64,000 bases of DNA from Streptomyces sp. SA15 (GTDB taxonomy: Bacteria > Actinomycetota > Actinomycetes > Streptomycetales > Streptomycetaceae), in the NCBI RefSeq assembly GCF_002291145.1, contig NZ_NTGE01000026.1:1-64000 (forward strand), read 5' to 3'. This document shows, one piece after another, positions 41,864 through 51,660 of the stretch (its first letter is position 1; every line of letters starts with the position of its first letter). The position numbers were made by a program, and so were the translations under genes. The notes under the pieces are model-generated. The model saw only the letters and a program-made list of their open reading frames with translations, ran no database searches and was not told where the DNA came from.

Positions 41864-43213
41864 ATGCGTCCACATGCTGGTGCTTCCCTGAGCCGCCGCC
41901 GATTCCTCTCCCTCTCGGCAGCCGGCGCCGCCACCGGCGCGGCGGCGTTGAGCGGCTGTGCGATGCAGGTGTCGTCCGGGGTCAGCGGATCGGGCGAGAC
42001 CGTCACCGTGATGGTCAACTCCGGGGACATCCTCCCGGAGCAGATCCAGCAGGCCAAGAAGGACCTCGGCATCAAGATCGTCCTGGTGAAGTACGACATC
42101 ACCAAGCTGATCGCGATGCTCACCAGCGGCAACCCGCCCGACCTGGTGCGCGGCGTCGGCGCGGTGGACTCGCCCTTCTTCGCCGCCCGGGACGTGGCCG
42201 AGGAGCTGGACCCCTACTTCGCCCGGAGCAGCGTCCTCAAACTGGACGACCTGGACCCCGTCAACGACCTGTGGCGGTACGACGGCCGCACCCAGGGCAA
42301 GGGCCCGCGCTACGGCATGGCGAAGGACTTCTCCCAGGACTCCATGTACTGGTACAACACCTCGTCCTTCGACAAGGGTGGCGTCGACTACCCGTCGGAG
42401 ACCGAGCCGGTCACGTACGAGGAGTGGATGGACACCGCCAAGCGGCTCGTGCAGCGCAAGAGCGGCCAGACCACCGTCTTCGGCGGCAGCTACCAGGGCC
42501 TGACCCGGTCCACGCTCCTGACGACCATGACGGCGTCCGCCGGAGGCAGCCTCTTCAACGACGACTTCTCCCGGGTCGACTTCACCACCCCCGAGGCCCG
42601 CAAGGCCCTGACCTGGTACATCGACTACTGCAAGACCAAGGTCGGGCCGAGCCTCATCCAGCCCGACCCCAACGGCTGGGACGGGCCCACCTACCAGGCC
42701 GGACGGCTGGCCATGTCGAACTCCGGCTACTGGCTGGGCGGCATGATCGGCACCGACAAGAAGCTGGCGGAGGTGTCCCGCCTGGCACCCGCTCCGGCCT
42801 TCGCGGGCGGCGAGCGGATCAGCGCCTGCCAGGGCGGCACCGGCCTGTGGATGCCGCGCGGGGCGAAGAACAAGGACGCCGCATGGCGGGTTTTCGAGTG
42901 GTTCTTCGGCGAGGAGCCGGCCAAGGCCCGCGCCTCCGGCGGCTGGGGCATCCCCACCCTGAAGTCGATGCGTTCGCTGATGCCGGCCCAGGAGGACTAC
43001 CAGAAGCGGGCGCTGAAGGTGCAGGAGAACGAGCTGAAGCACTTCTCGGTGGTCTCCTTCACCCCATACACCAGGGCGGACGCGCTCGACGCCCTCTTCA
43101 ACCAGGTCGCCCCCGCCGCGATGAACGGCCAGATCTCCGTCGACACCCTCGCCGGGCGCCTGAACTCGGCCATCAACGAGCAGCTGAAGCGCGGTAAGGA
43201 GCAAGTGGGATGA
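41864..43213 (+). CDS. Tat-exported sugar ABC substrate-binding lipoprotein
   Basis: The 449-residue protein has a twin-arginine motif SRRRFLSLSA (10-19) joined to lipobox LSGC with Cys32, indicating Tat export and lipidation. The mature part follows the family 1 solute-binding fold: TVTVMVNSGDILPEQIQQAK, then TSGNPPDLVRGVGAVDSPFF and WDGPTYQAGRLAMSNSGYW. ATG 41864 has a strong AGGAGGTG eight bases upstream. It is the first gene of the plus-strand operon, overlapping the next permease gene by 4 nt. It probably binds an oligo-uronide. Confidence 0.88.
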   Translation: MRPHAGASLSRRRFLSLSAAGAATGAAALSGCAMQVSSGVSGSGETVTVMVNSGDILPEQIQQAKKDLGIKIVLVKYDITKLIAMLTSGNPPDLVRGVGAVDSPFFAARDVAEELDPYFARSSVLKLDDLDPVNDLWRYDGRTQGKGPRYGMAKDFSQDSMYWYNTSSFDKGGVDYPSETEPVTYEEWMDTAKRLVQRKSGQTTVFGGSYQGLTRSTLLTTMTASAGGSLFNDDFSRVDFTTPEARKALTWYIDYCKTKVGPSLIQPDPNGWDGPTYQAGRLAMSNSGYWLGGMIGTDKKLAEVSRLAPAPAFAGGERISACQGGTGLWMPRGAKNKDAAWRVFEWFFGEEPAKARASGGWGIPTLKSMRSLMPAQEDYQKRALKVQENELKHFSVVSFTPYTRADALDALFNQVAPAAMNGQISVDTLAGRLNSAINEQLKRGKEQVG

Positions 43214-44208
43214 CGGTCGACCAGATCTCCTCCGTCGCGGACCGGCCCGATGCCGCCGCGAGCGCCAGGCGCGCACCGGCCGTCGGCGGGCCGCGGACCT
43301 CCATGACCGCGCGCAGGCACCGGGCGTTCTACATGTTCACCTCGCCCTGGATCATCGGCTTCGTGCTGCTGACCATCACGCCGATGGTGTACGCGCTGTG
43401 GCTGAGCTTCACCACGTTCGACGGCATCTCGCCCAACTGGAAGTACGTCGGACTCGGCAACTACCGCGAGCTGCTGAACGATCCGGTGACCTGGGACGCG
43501 CTCGGCCGCGCGGGCCTGTTCGCGGTGACCTCGGTGCCACTGTCGATCATCGCGGGGCTCGGCCTCGCCGTCCTGGTCAACCAGCCGATCAAGGCGCGCG
43601 GCCTGTTCCGTACCCTGCTGTATCTGCCCGCCGTGGTGCCGCCGGTGGGCGCGGGCCTCGCCTTCAAGCTCCTCTTCGACCAGAACGCCGGTGCCACCAA
43701 CGGCGTCCTGACCATCTTCGGCTTCGACGCCATCGGCTGGCTCGCCGACCCCTACGCCCGCTACGTGCTGCTGATGACCGTGCTCTGGGCCGCCGGAAAC
43801 GTCATGATCATCTCGCTGGCCGGGCTCCAGGACGTACCCCGCGAACTCCACGAGGCCGCACGCATTGACGGGGCGAGCGCCTGGCGCACCTTCCGCAGCA
43901 TCACCGTGCCGCTGCTGTCGCCCGTCCTGCTCTTCCAGACGGTGACCGGGATGATCGCCTCGGTGCAGACCATCATGCCGCTGCTGCTGGCCCCGCTCGG
44001 CGACACGAGCGGCATCACCACGGTCCCGCAGTCCAACTACCTGTACATGATGCACGTCTTCGCGCAGTACTTCGCGCTCGGCCGCTACGGCTACGCCTCC
44101 GCACTGCTGTGGGTGCTCTTCGTCCTGATCCTCGTCGTGACCGGACTCATCTTCAAGTTCACGTCCGGCGCGGTGTTCTACAACGTCGACCCGGAGGCGA
44201 AGAAGTGA
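43210..44208 (+). CDS. Sugar ABC transporter permease (MalF type)
   Basis: The 332-residue permease has a 30-residue polar N-terminus and six helices, beginning AFYMFTSPWIIGFVLLTITP, with the EAA loop VPRELHEAARIDGASAWR. Its ATG overlaps the lipoprotein stop (ATGA), and its end overlaps the next permease start (GTGA). It would work with the adjacent MalG-type subunit and an ATPase encoded elsewhere, as no ATPase gene is present here. Confidence 0.9.
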   Translation: MTVDQISSVADRPDAAASARRAPAVGGPRTSMTARRHRAFYMFTSPWIIGFVLLTITPMVYALWLSFTTFDGISPNWKYVGLGNYRELLNDPVTWDALGRAGLFAVTSVPLSIIAGLGLAVLVNQPIKARGLFRTLLYLPAVVPPVGAGLAFKLLFDQNAGATNGVLTIFGFDAIGWLADPYARYVLLMTVLWAAGNVMIISLAGLQDVPRELHEAARIDGASAWRTFRSITVPLLSPVLLFQTVTGMIASVQTIMPLLLAPLGDTSGITTVPQSNYLYMMHVFAQYFALGRYGYASALLWVLFVLILVVTGLIFKFTSGAVFYNVDPEAKK

Positions 44209-45077
44209 CCGCCACCACGCTGCCGCCCAAGTCATCGACGACCGACATACGGGTGCGGGTGCGCGCCAAGCGCCTTGTCCTCTACACGGTCCTCGTCTCC
44301 GTCACCGGGCTGTTCCTCGGCCCCTTCGGCTGGCTGATCCTCTCCGGCCTGAAGACCCAGGGCGAACTCGCCGCCTCGCCCGTGCACTGGCTGCCCGAGG
44401 CCTTCCAGTGGCACAACTTCGCCGACGCCTTCAACCAGATCGACTTCCTCGGCTACGCCCGCAACTCCCTGGTCATCGCCCTCATCTACGCCACGCTCGT
44501 CACCCTCAGCTCGGCCTGGGTCGGCTTCGGTTTCGCCCGGCTCGAGGCGCCCGGCAAGAAGGTGCTGTTCGGCGTCCTGCTCGGCTCGATGATGCTGCCC
44601 CAGATGGTCACCCTGCTGCCGACCTACCTGATCTTCGCCAAGGTCGGCATGGTCGACACGTACTGGCCGTGGGTGCTGTGGGGCCTGTCCGCGGCGCCGT
44701 ATCTGGTCTTCCTCTTCCGGCAGTTCTTCGCGGGCATGCCGCGTGAGCTGGAGGAGGCCGCGATCGTCGACGGCTGCGGATACGGGACGATCTTCTGGCG
44801 GATCTTCCTGCCGCAGTCCTGGCCCGTGCTGTCCGCGAGCTTCATCATCGCCTTCACCTGGACCTGGGGCGACTACATCGCCCCGCAGCTGCTGCTGTCC
44901 ACCGACCGCACCACGCTCGCCGTCGCCGTGATGACCACCTACGTCAGCGAGGCCGGCACGCCCGTCCCCGAGCTCCAGGCCGCGGCCTCCGTGATGTACG
45001 TCGTCCCGATCCTGCTGATCTTCCTCATCGCCCAGCGCGGCTTCGTCGCCGGGATGTCCACGTCCGGACTGAAGTAG
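44205..45077 (+). CDS. Carbohydrate ABC transporter permease (MalG type)
   Basis: The 290-residue protein starts at GTG 44205 overlapping the previous gene, with six helices (LVLYTVLVSVTGLFLGPFGW first) and the EAA loop MPRELEEAAIVDGCGYG. A Cys in the EAA loop is slightly unusual but not disabling. A short leader of 37 bp with TAAGGAA separates it from the beta-helix enzyme gene, so the importer and enzyme genes may be one transcript. Confidence 0.9.
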   Translation: MTATTLPPKSSTTDIRVRVRAKRLVLYTVLVSVTGLFLGPFGWLILSGLKTQGELAASPVHWLPEAFQWHNFADAFNQIDFLGYARNSLVIALIYATLVTLSSAWVGFGFARLEAPGKKVLFGVLLGSMMLPQMVTLLPTYLIFAKVGMVDTYWPWVLWGLSAAPYLVFLFRQFFAGMPRELEEAAIVDGCGYGTIFWRIFLPQSWPVLSASFIIAFTWTWGDYIAPQLLLSTDRTTLAVAVMTTYVSEAGTPVPELQAAASVMYVVPILLIFLIAQRGFVAGMSTSGLK

Positions 45078-45114
45078 CCCATCCCTTTTTCTCAAGACCG
45101 TAAGGAACTTGGCC

Positions 45115-46896
45115 ATGAACAACACCCAGGGCACCGGACTGACCCGGCGCACCGTCATCCAGGCCGCGGGCGCCGCCGCGGCGGCCTACTCCCTGCTCGG
45201 CACGGCCGCCGGCACCGCCGCCGCGGCGGACGACAGACCGGAGGCCGCCGACCGGCTGGTCATCCACCCCGTCCCGGGCGCGCTGCCGATCAACACCACC
45301 TATGTCGTCAAGGCCCGTACACCCGGCGGCCAGTGGAAGCCGGTGCCCGTCCTGCGCGCCACCACGAAGACCATCAACGAGAAGACCGGCGGAGGCGTCA
45401 TCCGCCCCACCTCGGTCGCCAACCTCGACTTCACCGGCACCGTGGAAGTACAGGTCACCTGGTCCAAGGGCACCATCCCCTCCGCGCGCATCCGCCCGCT
45501 GTCGTACGACATCCAGCACGAGGTCAGCGGCGACACCATCACCTTCAGCCTGACCGAGCCGCGCAACCTCTCCATCGAGATCGACGGCGACATCTACGGC
45601 AACCTGCAACTGCACGCCAACCCCATCGAGATGACGCGGCCGGAGGAGGGCGACCCCGACGTCATCTACTTCGGCCCGGGCCTGCACACCCCCTCGGGCG
45701 GCGTGGTGAAGGTGCCCAGCGGCAAGACGGTGTACCTGGCCGGTGGCGCGGTGCTCAACGCCCGCGTGGAGTTCGTGGGCGTGGAGAACGCCCGCCTGCT
45801 CGGCCGGGGCATCATCTGGAACTCGGACGCCGCCACCCTGGTGTCGTTCTCCAAGAACATCGAGATCGACGGCATCCTCGCCCTCAACCCGAAGACCGGC
45901 TACTCCTGCACCATCGGCCAGTCCAAGCAGGTCACCGTCCGCAACCTGCACTCCTACAGCAGCGGCCAGTGGGGCGACGGCATCGACGTGTTCAGCAGCG
46001 AGGACGTCCTGATCGAGGGCGTCTGGATGCGCAACAGCGACGACTGCATCGCCATCTACGCCCACCGCTGGGACTGGTACGGCGACTGCCGCAACGTCAC
46101 CGTTCGCAACTCCACCCTGTGGGCCGACGTCGCGCACCCGGTGAACATGGGCACCCACGGCAACCCGGAGAAGCCGGAGACCATCGAGAACATCGTCTTC
46201 AGCAATATCGACGTCCTTCAGCACCGTGAGCCGCAGGTCCTCTACCAGGGCTGCTTCGCCCTCAACCCCGGCGACAGCAACCTCATCCGCAACATCCGCA
46301 TCCAGGACGTCCGCGTGGAGGATTTCACCTGGGGCCAGCTGTTCAACATGCGGGTCATGGCCAACCGGTACAACGCCTCGCCCGGCCGGGGTATCGAGGA
46401 CGTGTACGTGCGGAACCTGTCGTACGACGGCACGAAAGCCAACATGGCGATCCTGACCGGCTACGACGCCGACCGCCCCATCAAGAACCTCACCTTCCAG
46501 AACCTGGCGATCAACGGCACGGTCGTCCACGACAAGATGCGCAAGCCCGGCTGGTACCTGACGACCGACATGGTGCCGGCGTTCGCCAACGAGCACGTGA
46601 AGAACCTCCGCTTCCTCGACGCGGCCACCGCGGCCTCCACGGCCACGCCCGAGATCACCAGCGCCGGCACGGCGACGGCCGTCAAGCAGCAGGTCTTCAA
46701 CTACCTGATCACCGCAAGCGCGCTGCCGACCTCGTTCGGCGCCGAGGAACTGCCCAAGGGCCTGACGATCGACGAGAAGACCGGCCTCATCTCCGGTATC
46801 CCGCAGGTCCCCGGCACCTACACGGTCACCGTCAAGGCCACCAACACCGCCGCTACGGCGACCCAGTCCGTCACCCTCACCGTGCAGAACGCGTAA
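45115..46896 (+). CDS. Secreted GH28-like beta-helix enzyme with Ig-like domain
   Basis: The 593-residue protein has a Tat-like signal (LTRRTVIQAAG) and a right-handed beta-helix core. Motifs resemble GH28 polygalacturonases: GDGID (287-291), NSDDCIA with the acid pair Asp309-Asp310, and GTHG with His348. The canonical RIK is not obvious, so it may be a divergent member or related to dextranase-like helices. A C-terminal Ig-like (He_PIG) domain (about 515-593; LPKGLTIDEKTGLISGIP) follows. It would cut a polysaccharide outside the cell. RBS TAAGGA is nine bases upstream. Confidence 0.75.
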   Translation: MNNTQGTGLTRRTVIQAAGAAAAAYSLLGTAAGTAAAADDRPEAADRLVIHPVPGALPINTTYVVKARTPGGQWKPVPVLRATTKTINEKTGGGVIRPTSVANLDFTGTVEVQVTWSKGTIPSARIRPLSYDIQHEVSGDTITFSLTEPRNLSIEIDGDIYGNLQLHANPIEMTRPEEGDPDVIYFGPGLHTPSGGVVKVPSGKTVYLAGGAVLNARVEFVGVENARLLGRGIIWNSDAATLVSFSKNIEIDGILALNPKTGYSCTIGQSKQVTVRNLHSYSSGQWGDGIDVFSSEDVLIEGVWMRNSDDCIAIYAHRWDWYGDCRNVTVRNSTLWADVAHPVNMGTHGNPEKPETIENIVFSNIDVLQHREPQVLYQGCFALNPGDSNLIRNIRIQDVRVEDFTWGQLFNMRVMANRYNASPGRGIEDVYVRNLSYDGTKANMAILTGYDADRPIKNLTFQNLAINGTVVHDKMRKPGWYLTTDMVPAFANEHVKNLRFLDAATAASTATPEITSAGTATAVKQQVFNYLITASALPTSFGAEELPKGLTIDEKTGLISGIPQVPGTYTVTVKATNTAATATQSVTLTVQNA

Positions 46897-46910
46897 GCCA
46901 GGAGTCATCC

Positions 46911-49900
46911 GTGCAATCCCTCAGCCGACGGACGTTCCTCGGCGCCGCCGGGCTCGCGGGCGTGGCCGCGGGCGGACTGCTGTCCGCCGTCGCCTCGCCC
47001 GCCTGGGCCCAGGCCGCCGAGCAGGCGTACGCCTTCGCCCACCCCGGGCTCCTCCACTCCCGCGCCGACCTGGAGCGGATGCGCTCCGCCGTCGCGGACG
47101 GGAGCAACCCGATCGCCACCGGATTCGCGGCCCTGGCCGCCGACTTCCGCTCCCAGCACACCTACGCCGTCCGCAACACCGGACAGATCCGCACCTGGGG
47201 CCGCGGCCCCACCGACAACACCAGCCAGGCCGTCACCGACGCGGCCGCCGCCTACCAGAACGCCCTGATGTGGGCGATCACCGGCGACGTCCGCCACGCC
47301 GACAAGGCCCGCGACATCCTCGACGTCTGGGCGGCCTCCCTCACCGGCATCACCGGCGCCGACGGCCAGCTCGGCGCCGGGATCCAGGGCTTCAAGTTCG
47401 TCAACGCCGCCGAGATCCTGCGGCACTCCGGATACGACGGCTGGTCCGCGGAATCCATCAGCCGCTGCGAGCGCTCCTTCACCGACGTCTGGTACCCGGC
47501 CCTGTCCGGCTACTGCCTGTACGCCAACGGCAACTGGGACATCGCCGCGCTGCGCACCATCCTCGCCATCGCCGTCTTCTGCGACCACCCCGTGATGTTC
47601 GAGGACGCCCTGCGGTTCGCGGCCACCGGCGCTGGCAACGGCTCCGTGCTGCACCGCATCGTCACCCCCGCCGGCCAGGGCCAGGAGTCCGGCCGCGACC
47701 AGGCCCACGAACAGCTCGCCGTCGGCCTGCTCGCCGACGCGGCCGAGGTCGCCTGGCAGCAGGGCGTCGACCTGTACGGCTTCGCCGAGAGCCGGATCCT
47801 CGCCAACTTCGAGTACTTCGCCCGCTACAACCTCGGCGACGACTCGGTTCCGTTCACCCCCGACCTCGACCGCACCGGCAAATACGTCAAGACGGCCGTC
47901 TCCGACCGGCAGCGCGGGGCGTTCCGGCCGGTGTGGGAGATGGGGTACGCGCACTACGCGGGCCGCCTCGGCATCTCCGCGCCGTACACCGAGAAGGCCG
48001 TCTTCCGGGGCCCGAACGGCACCCGTGTGACCGAGGGCTACCACGAGGACCACCCCGGCTGGGGCACCCTCACCTACGCCGGTACGAAGGCCGCCGCGCC
48101 GGGCGCGCCGACGGCACCCGCGGGCATCACGGCGACCGGCGCCGACCGGGCGATCACCGTGTCCTGGCTGCCGACCGCCTGGGCGAGCGGCTACACCGTA
48201 CGCCGGGCCACCAGCCCCGACGGGCCGTACGAGACCGTCGCCTCCGGCGTCGGAAAGCCGACGTACACCGACCGCGGCGTCCGCGCGGGCCGCGCCTACT
48301 ACTACACCGTCAGCGCCGCCAACTCCCATGGGAAGAGCCGCGGTTCGGCCTGGGCGTCCGCGGCCGCCGGGCTCCCCGCGCCCTGGTCGACCCGGGACAT
48401 CGGGGACGTGAGGATCCCCGGCTCGGCCGTGTTCGACGGCGAGCGGTTCGTGCTGGAGGCCTCCGGCACCGCCGACACCTACCGCATGGCGTATCTGCCG
48501 CTGCCCGGCGACGGCACGGTCACCGCGCGGATCGTGTTCCCGCTCAGCTCGCAGTACTCCAAGATCGGCGTCACCGTGCGGGCGGGCCTGGACGCGGACG
48601 CGGCACATGCCGCCATGCTGATCCAGGGGCTGCCGCTGCACACCTGGAGCGGGGTGTGGACCGTACGTCCGAAGGCCGGCGCGTCCGTGTCCGCGACCGG
48701 CAGTACACCGGTGCCGCCCTCCCAGCAGCAGGCGATCACCACGTCCGCCGCCTTCCCGATCTCCAGCCTCGGGACGCTGCCGGAGTCGGCCACGCCGCTC
48801 CAGGCGCCGTACGTCGAGGGCGCGGGCGACGGCTACCGGCTGCGCGAGCCGTACTGGGTGCGGGTGACCCGCAAGGGTCGGTCGTGTACGGGGGAGATCT
48901 CGGCAGACGGTATGCAGTGGACCGTAGTCGGTACGACCGAGGTCGACGGTATGGGGCGTACCGTATACGCCGGTCTCGTCCTCACCTCCTGCCTCGGCGT
49001 GGACGCGGAGTACGCCGAGACCGGCACCGGCGCCTTCGACAACGTCACCGTGACCTCCACGACCGGCGAGGTCTGGTCCGTGCCCCGCCCCGCCCACACC
49101 GCGGCCGGGCTGAGCGCGGCCACCGGCGCCGACGCCGTCGAACTGGCCTGGACCGACCCCGACCCGGCCGCCCGCTACACCGTGCTGCGCGCCGAGAGCG
49201 CGGACGGCCCCTACCGCCCCCTCGCCATGGAGGTCGGCCCGGTCGGCTTCGGCACCCGCATCCGGTACACCGACGCCACCGGCACGCCCGGCACGACGTA
49301 CCACTACGCCGTCGCCAAGACGAACGCGGGCGGCAAGGGCCCGCGCTCGGCACCCGCCTCGGCCGCCATGCCGAAGCCCTCCGTCCCCGAACTCACCTCC
49401 GCCGCCACGGCGTTCGCGAACAAGGGCGCCGAGTTCCGGCACGTGCTGCGAGCCGCGCACGAGCCCGTCCGCTTCACCGCCCAGGGCCTGCCCGACGGCC
49501 TGCACGTCGGCCCGCGCACCGGCCTGATCTCCGGAACACCCACCGAGACCGGCGAGTTCACCGTCACGACCACCGCGGGCAACGCCGCCGGAGCCGCCAC
49601 CGGCACCCTCACCCTCACGGTCGGCACCCCGCCGCCCGAGCCCTGGACGTACGGCGACCTCGGCGACGTGGTCCTCGACGACCGCGCCTTCGCCACCTTC
49701 GGCGTGGCCGTCGTCCGCACCCCCGGCAGCACCTCCCACGAGGACGGGACCTTCGTGGTACGGGGCGCCGGGACCGACCTCACCGTCAACAACCAGGGAA
49801 TGACCGGCCAGTTCGTACGGCGGCCCGTCACCGGCGACTGCCAGGTCACCGCCCGGCTGGTCTCCCGTACCGGTGCGAGCGGCGACCGGGTGGGCCTGCT

Positions 49901-50240
49901 CATGGCCAAGTCCCTGTCGCCGTTCGACCAGGCGGCCGGTGCGATCGTCACCGGCGGCACCAGCGCCCAGCTCATGCTGCGCACCGCCGTGGCCGGACGA
50001 TCCGCCTTCACGGGCAACGGGGCGGTCACCGCCCCCTGCCTGCTGCGGCTGAAGCGCACCGGGACGCGCTTCACCGCGTACGCCTCCACCGATGACGGCG
50101 TCAGCTGGACCCCCCTCGCCGAGGGAGAGATCCCCGGCTTCGGCGACGCCCCCTACTACGTGGGCCTCGTGGTCTGCTCCCGCAGCCCCCTGGTCCGCAG
50201 CACCACCGAGTTCGACGAGGTGAGCATCACTCCCATGTAA
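46911..50240 (+). CDS. Large secreted alginate-lyase-family (alpha/alpha toroid) multidomain protein
   Basis: This 1109-residue protein has a Tat signal (SRRTFLGAAG, 4-13). Domain order by eye: an alginate_lyase-type alpha/alpha toroid (about 40-385; AAAYQNALMW, ANGNWD and QESGRDQAH at 258-266), a fibronectin type III module (about 395-480), a beta-sandwich (about 490-710), a second FN3 (about 715-805), an Ig-like He_PIG domain (about 810-890) and a final sandwich. The toroid family includes lyases for uronic-acid polymers. GTG 46911 has AGGAG seven bases upstream. It follows the beta-helix gene by 14 bp. Confidence 0.8.
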   Translation: MQSLSRRTFLGAAGLAGVAAGGLLSAVASPAWAQAAEQAYAFAHPGLLHSRADLERMRSAVADGSNPIATGFAALAADFRSQHTYAVRNTGQIRTWGRGPTDNTSQAVTDAAAAYQNALMWAITGDVRHADKARDILDVWAASLTGITGADGQLGAGIQGFKFVNAAEILRHSGYDGWSAESISRCERSFTDVWYPALSGYCLYANGNWDIAALRTILAIAVFCDHPVMFEDALRFAATGAGNGSVLHRIVTPAGQGQESGRDQAHEQLAVGLLADAAEVAWQQGVDLYGFAESRILANFEYFARYNLGDDSVPFTPDLDRTGKYVKTAVSDRQRGAFRPVWEMGYAHYAGRLGISAPYTEKAVFRGPNGTRVTEGYHEDHPGWGTLTYAGTKAAAPGAPTAPAGITATGADRAITVSWLPTAWASGYTVRRATSPDGPYETVASGVGKPTYTDRGVRAGRAYYYTVSAANSHGKSRGSAWASAAAGLPAPWSTRDIGDVRIPGSAVFDGERFVLEASGTADTYRMAYLPLPGDGTVTARIVFPLSSQYSKIGVTVRAGLDADAAHAAMLIQGLPLHTWSGVWTVRPKAGASVSATGSTPVPPSQQQAITTSAAFPISSLGTLPESATPLQAPYVEGAGDGYRLREPYWVRVTRKGRSCTGEISADGMQWTVVGTTEVDGMGRTVYAGLVLTSCLGVDAEYAETGTGAFDNVTVTSTTGEVWSVPRPAHTAAGLSAATGADAVELAWTDPDPAARYTVLRAESADGPYRPLAMEVGPVGFGTRIRYTDATGTPGTTYHYAVAKTNAGGKGPRSAPASAAMPKPSVPELTSAATAFANKGAEFRHVLRAAHEPVRFTAQGLPDGLHVGPRTGLISGTPTETGEFTVTTTAGNAAGAATGTLTLTVGTPPPEPWTYGDLGDVVLDDRAFATFGVAVVRTPGSTSHEDGTFVVRGAGTDLTVNNQGMTGQFVRRPVTGDCQVTARLVSRTGASGDRVGLLMAKSLSPFDQAAGAIVTGGTSAQLMLRTAVAGRSAFTGNGAVTAPCLLRLKRTGTRFTAYASTDDGVSWTPLAEGEIPGFGDAPYYVGLVVCSRSPLVRSTTEFDEVSITPM

Positions 50241-50267
50241 TCCGTCATGGATCGGAGCTGCACTGCA

Positions 50268-51509
50268 ATGAGCCGCACTTCCCCCCACCAGCACCTCCAG
50301 CACACCGAAGTGAGCCGCCGCGGTCTGCTGAAGACCGCCGGCGGCCTCACCGCCGCCCTCGCCGTCGGCGCCTCGGCCACCGCCCTCACGGGCGCGGCCG
50401 AGGCGGCGCCGGCCACCTTCACCCACCCCGGCATGCTGCACAACGCCGGCGACATCAACCGCGCCAAGGTCAGGGTCGCCGCGGGCGACGACCCCTGGCT
50501 GTCCGGCTGGAACCGGCTGACCGCCAACTCCCACTCCCGGTCCACCTGGACCGCCAACCCGCAAGAGACCATCATCCGCGGCGGCGACGGCCAGAACTAC
50601 GGAATCCTCTACAACGACATCGCCGCCGCCTACCAGAACGCGCTGCGCTGGCAGGTGGGTGGCACCCGCGACAACGCCGACTGCGCCGTGCGGATCCTCA
50701 ACGCCTGGTCGTCGAGGCTCACCACCATCACCGGAAACGCCGACCGGTTCCTCGCCGCGGGGATCTACGGCTGGCAGTTCGCCAACGCGGCCGAACTCAT
50801 GCGCGGATACGCCGGTTTCGACCTCGGCCGGTTCCAGAACATGATGCGCAACGTCTTCTACCCGCTCAACAACCAGTTCCTCACCCAGCACAACGGCGCC
50901 TGCATCACCAACTACTGGGCGAACTGGGACCTGTGCAACATGGCGTCCGTCCTGGCCATCGGCATCCTGTGCGACGACGGCGCCAAGTACGACCAGGCCG
51001 TGAACTACTTCAAGAACGGCGCGGGCAACGGCGCCATCGGCAAGGCCGTACCGTTCCTGCACCCGGACAACCTCGGCCAGTGGCAGGAGTCCGGCCGGGA
51101 CCAGGGCCACAGCATCATGGGCATGGGCCAGATGGGCGCGATCTGCGAGATGGCCTGGAATCAGGGCGAGGACCTGTACGGCTGGGACGGCAACCGGTTC
51201 ATGAAGGCCGCTCAGTACGTCGCCAAGTACAACCTCGGTGAGACCGTGCCCTTCACGAAGTACACCTGGGGAACCGGCGTCAACTGCGACTACCGGGAGC
51301 ACACCGTCATCTCCGACATCGCGCGGGGCCAGGTCCGCCCGGTGTGGGCCATGCTCGACTCCCACTACCGGCGGCGCCGCAACCTGTCCGTCCCCTACCT
51401 CCAGCGCATCGCCGCGACGGTTTACCCGGAGGGAGGTGGCGGCGACTACGGCACCAACAGCGGCGGCTTCGACCAGCTGGGGTTCGGCACGCTGATGTAC
51501 GCGAAGTGA
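50268..51509 (+). CDS. Secreted alginate-lyase-family protein, paralogue of the upstream gene
   Basis: The 413-residue protein has a Tat signal (VSRRGLLKTAG) and only the toroid domain. It aligns along its whole mature length with residues 40-385 of the preceding large protein: FTHPGMLHNAGD versus FAHPGLLHSRAD, AAAYQNALRW versus AAAYQNALMW, GAGNG and QESGRDQGH (from 273). It is thus a tandem duplicate without accessory modules. I chose ATG 50268, with GGAG upstream; ATG 50247 lacks a site. Probably it shortens the products released by its larger neighbour. Confidence 0.82.
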   Translation: MSRTSPHQHLQHTEVSRRGLLKTAGGLTAALAVGASATALTGAAEAAPATFTHPGMLHNAGDINRAKVRVAAGDDPWLSGWNRLTANSHSRSTWTANPQETIIRGGDGQNYGILYNDIAAAYQNALRWQVGGTRDNADCAVRILNAWSSRLTTITGNADRFLAAGIYGWQFANAAELMRGYAGFDLGRFQNMMRNVFYPLNNQFLTQHNGACITNYWANWDLCNMASVLAIGILCDDGAKYDQAVNYFKNGAGNGAIGKAVPFLHPDNLGQWQESGRDQGHSIMGMGQMGAICEMAWNQGEDLYGWDGNRFMKAAQYVAKYNLGETVPFTKYTWGTGVNCDYREHTVISDIARGQVRPVWAMLDSHYRRRRNLSVPYLQRIAATVYPEGGGGDYGTNSGGFDQLGFGTLMYAK

Positions 51510-51660
51510 CTCGTGTACATGTCCGTGTATACTGTGTACGCCCCGTGAGCACGTCGCCCGTATAGCCGCAAAACCGCGCTCGCGCGCCGGAATACCGAGC
51601 CACCCTGTGGTGCTCTGAAGTTCACGGTGCACGAGCGCGGCACGGGAGGCTGGTGGGCGT

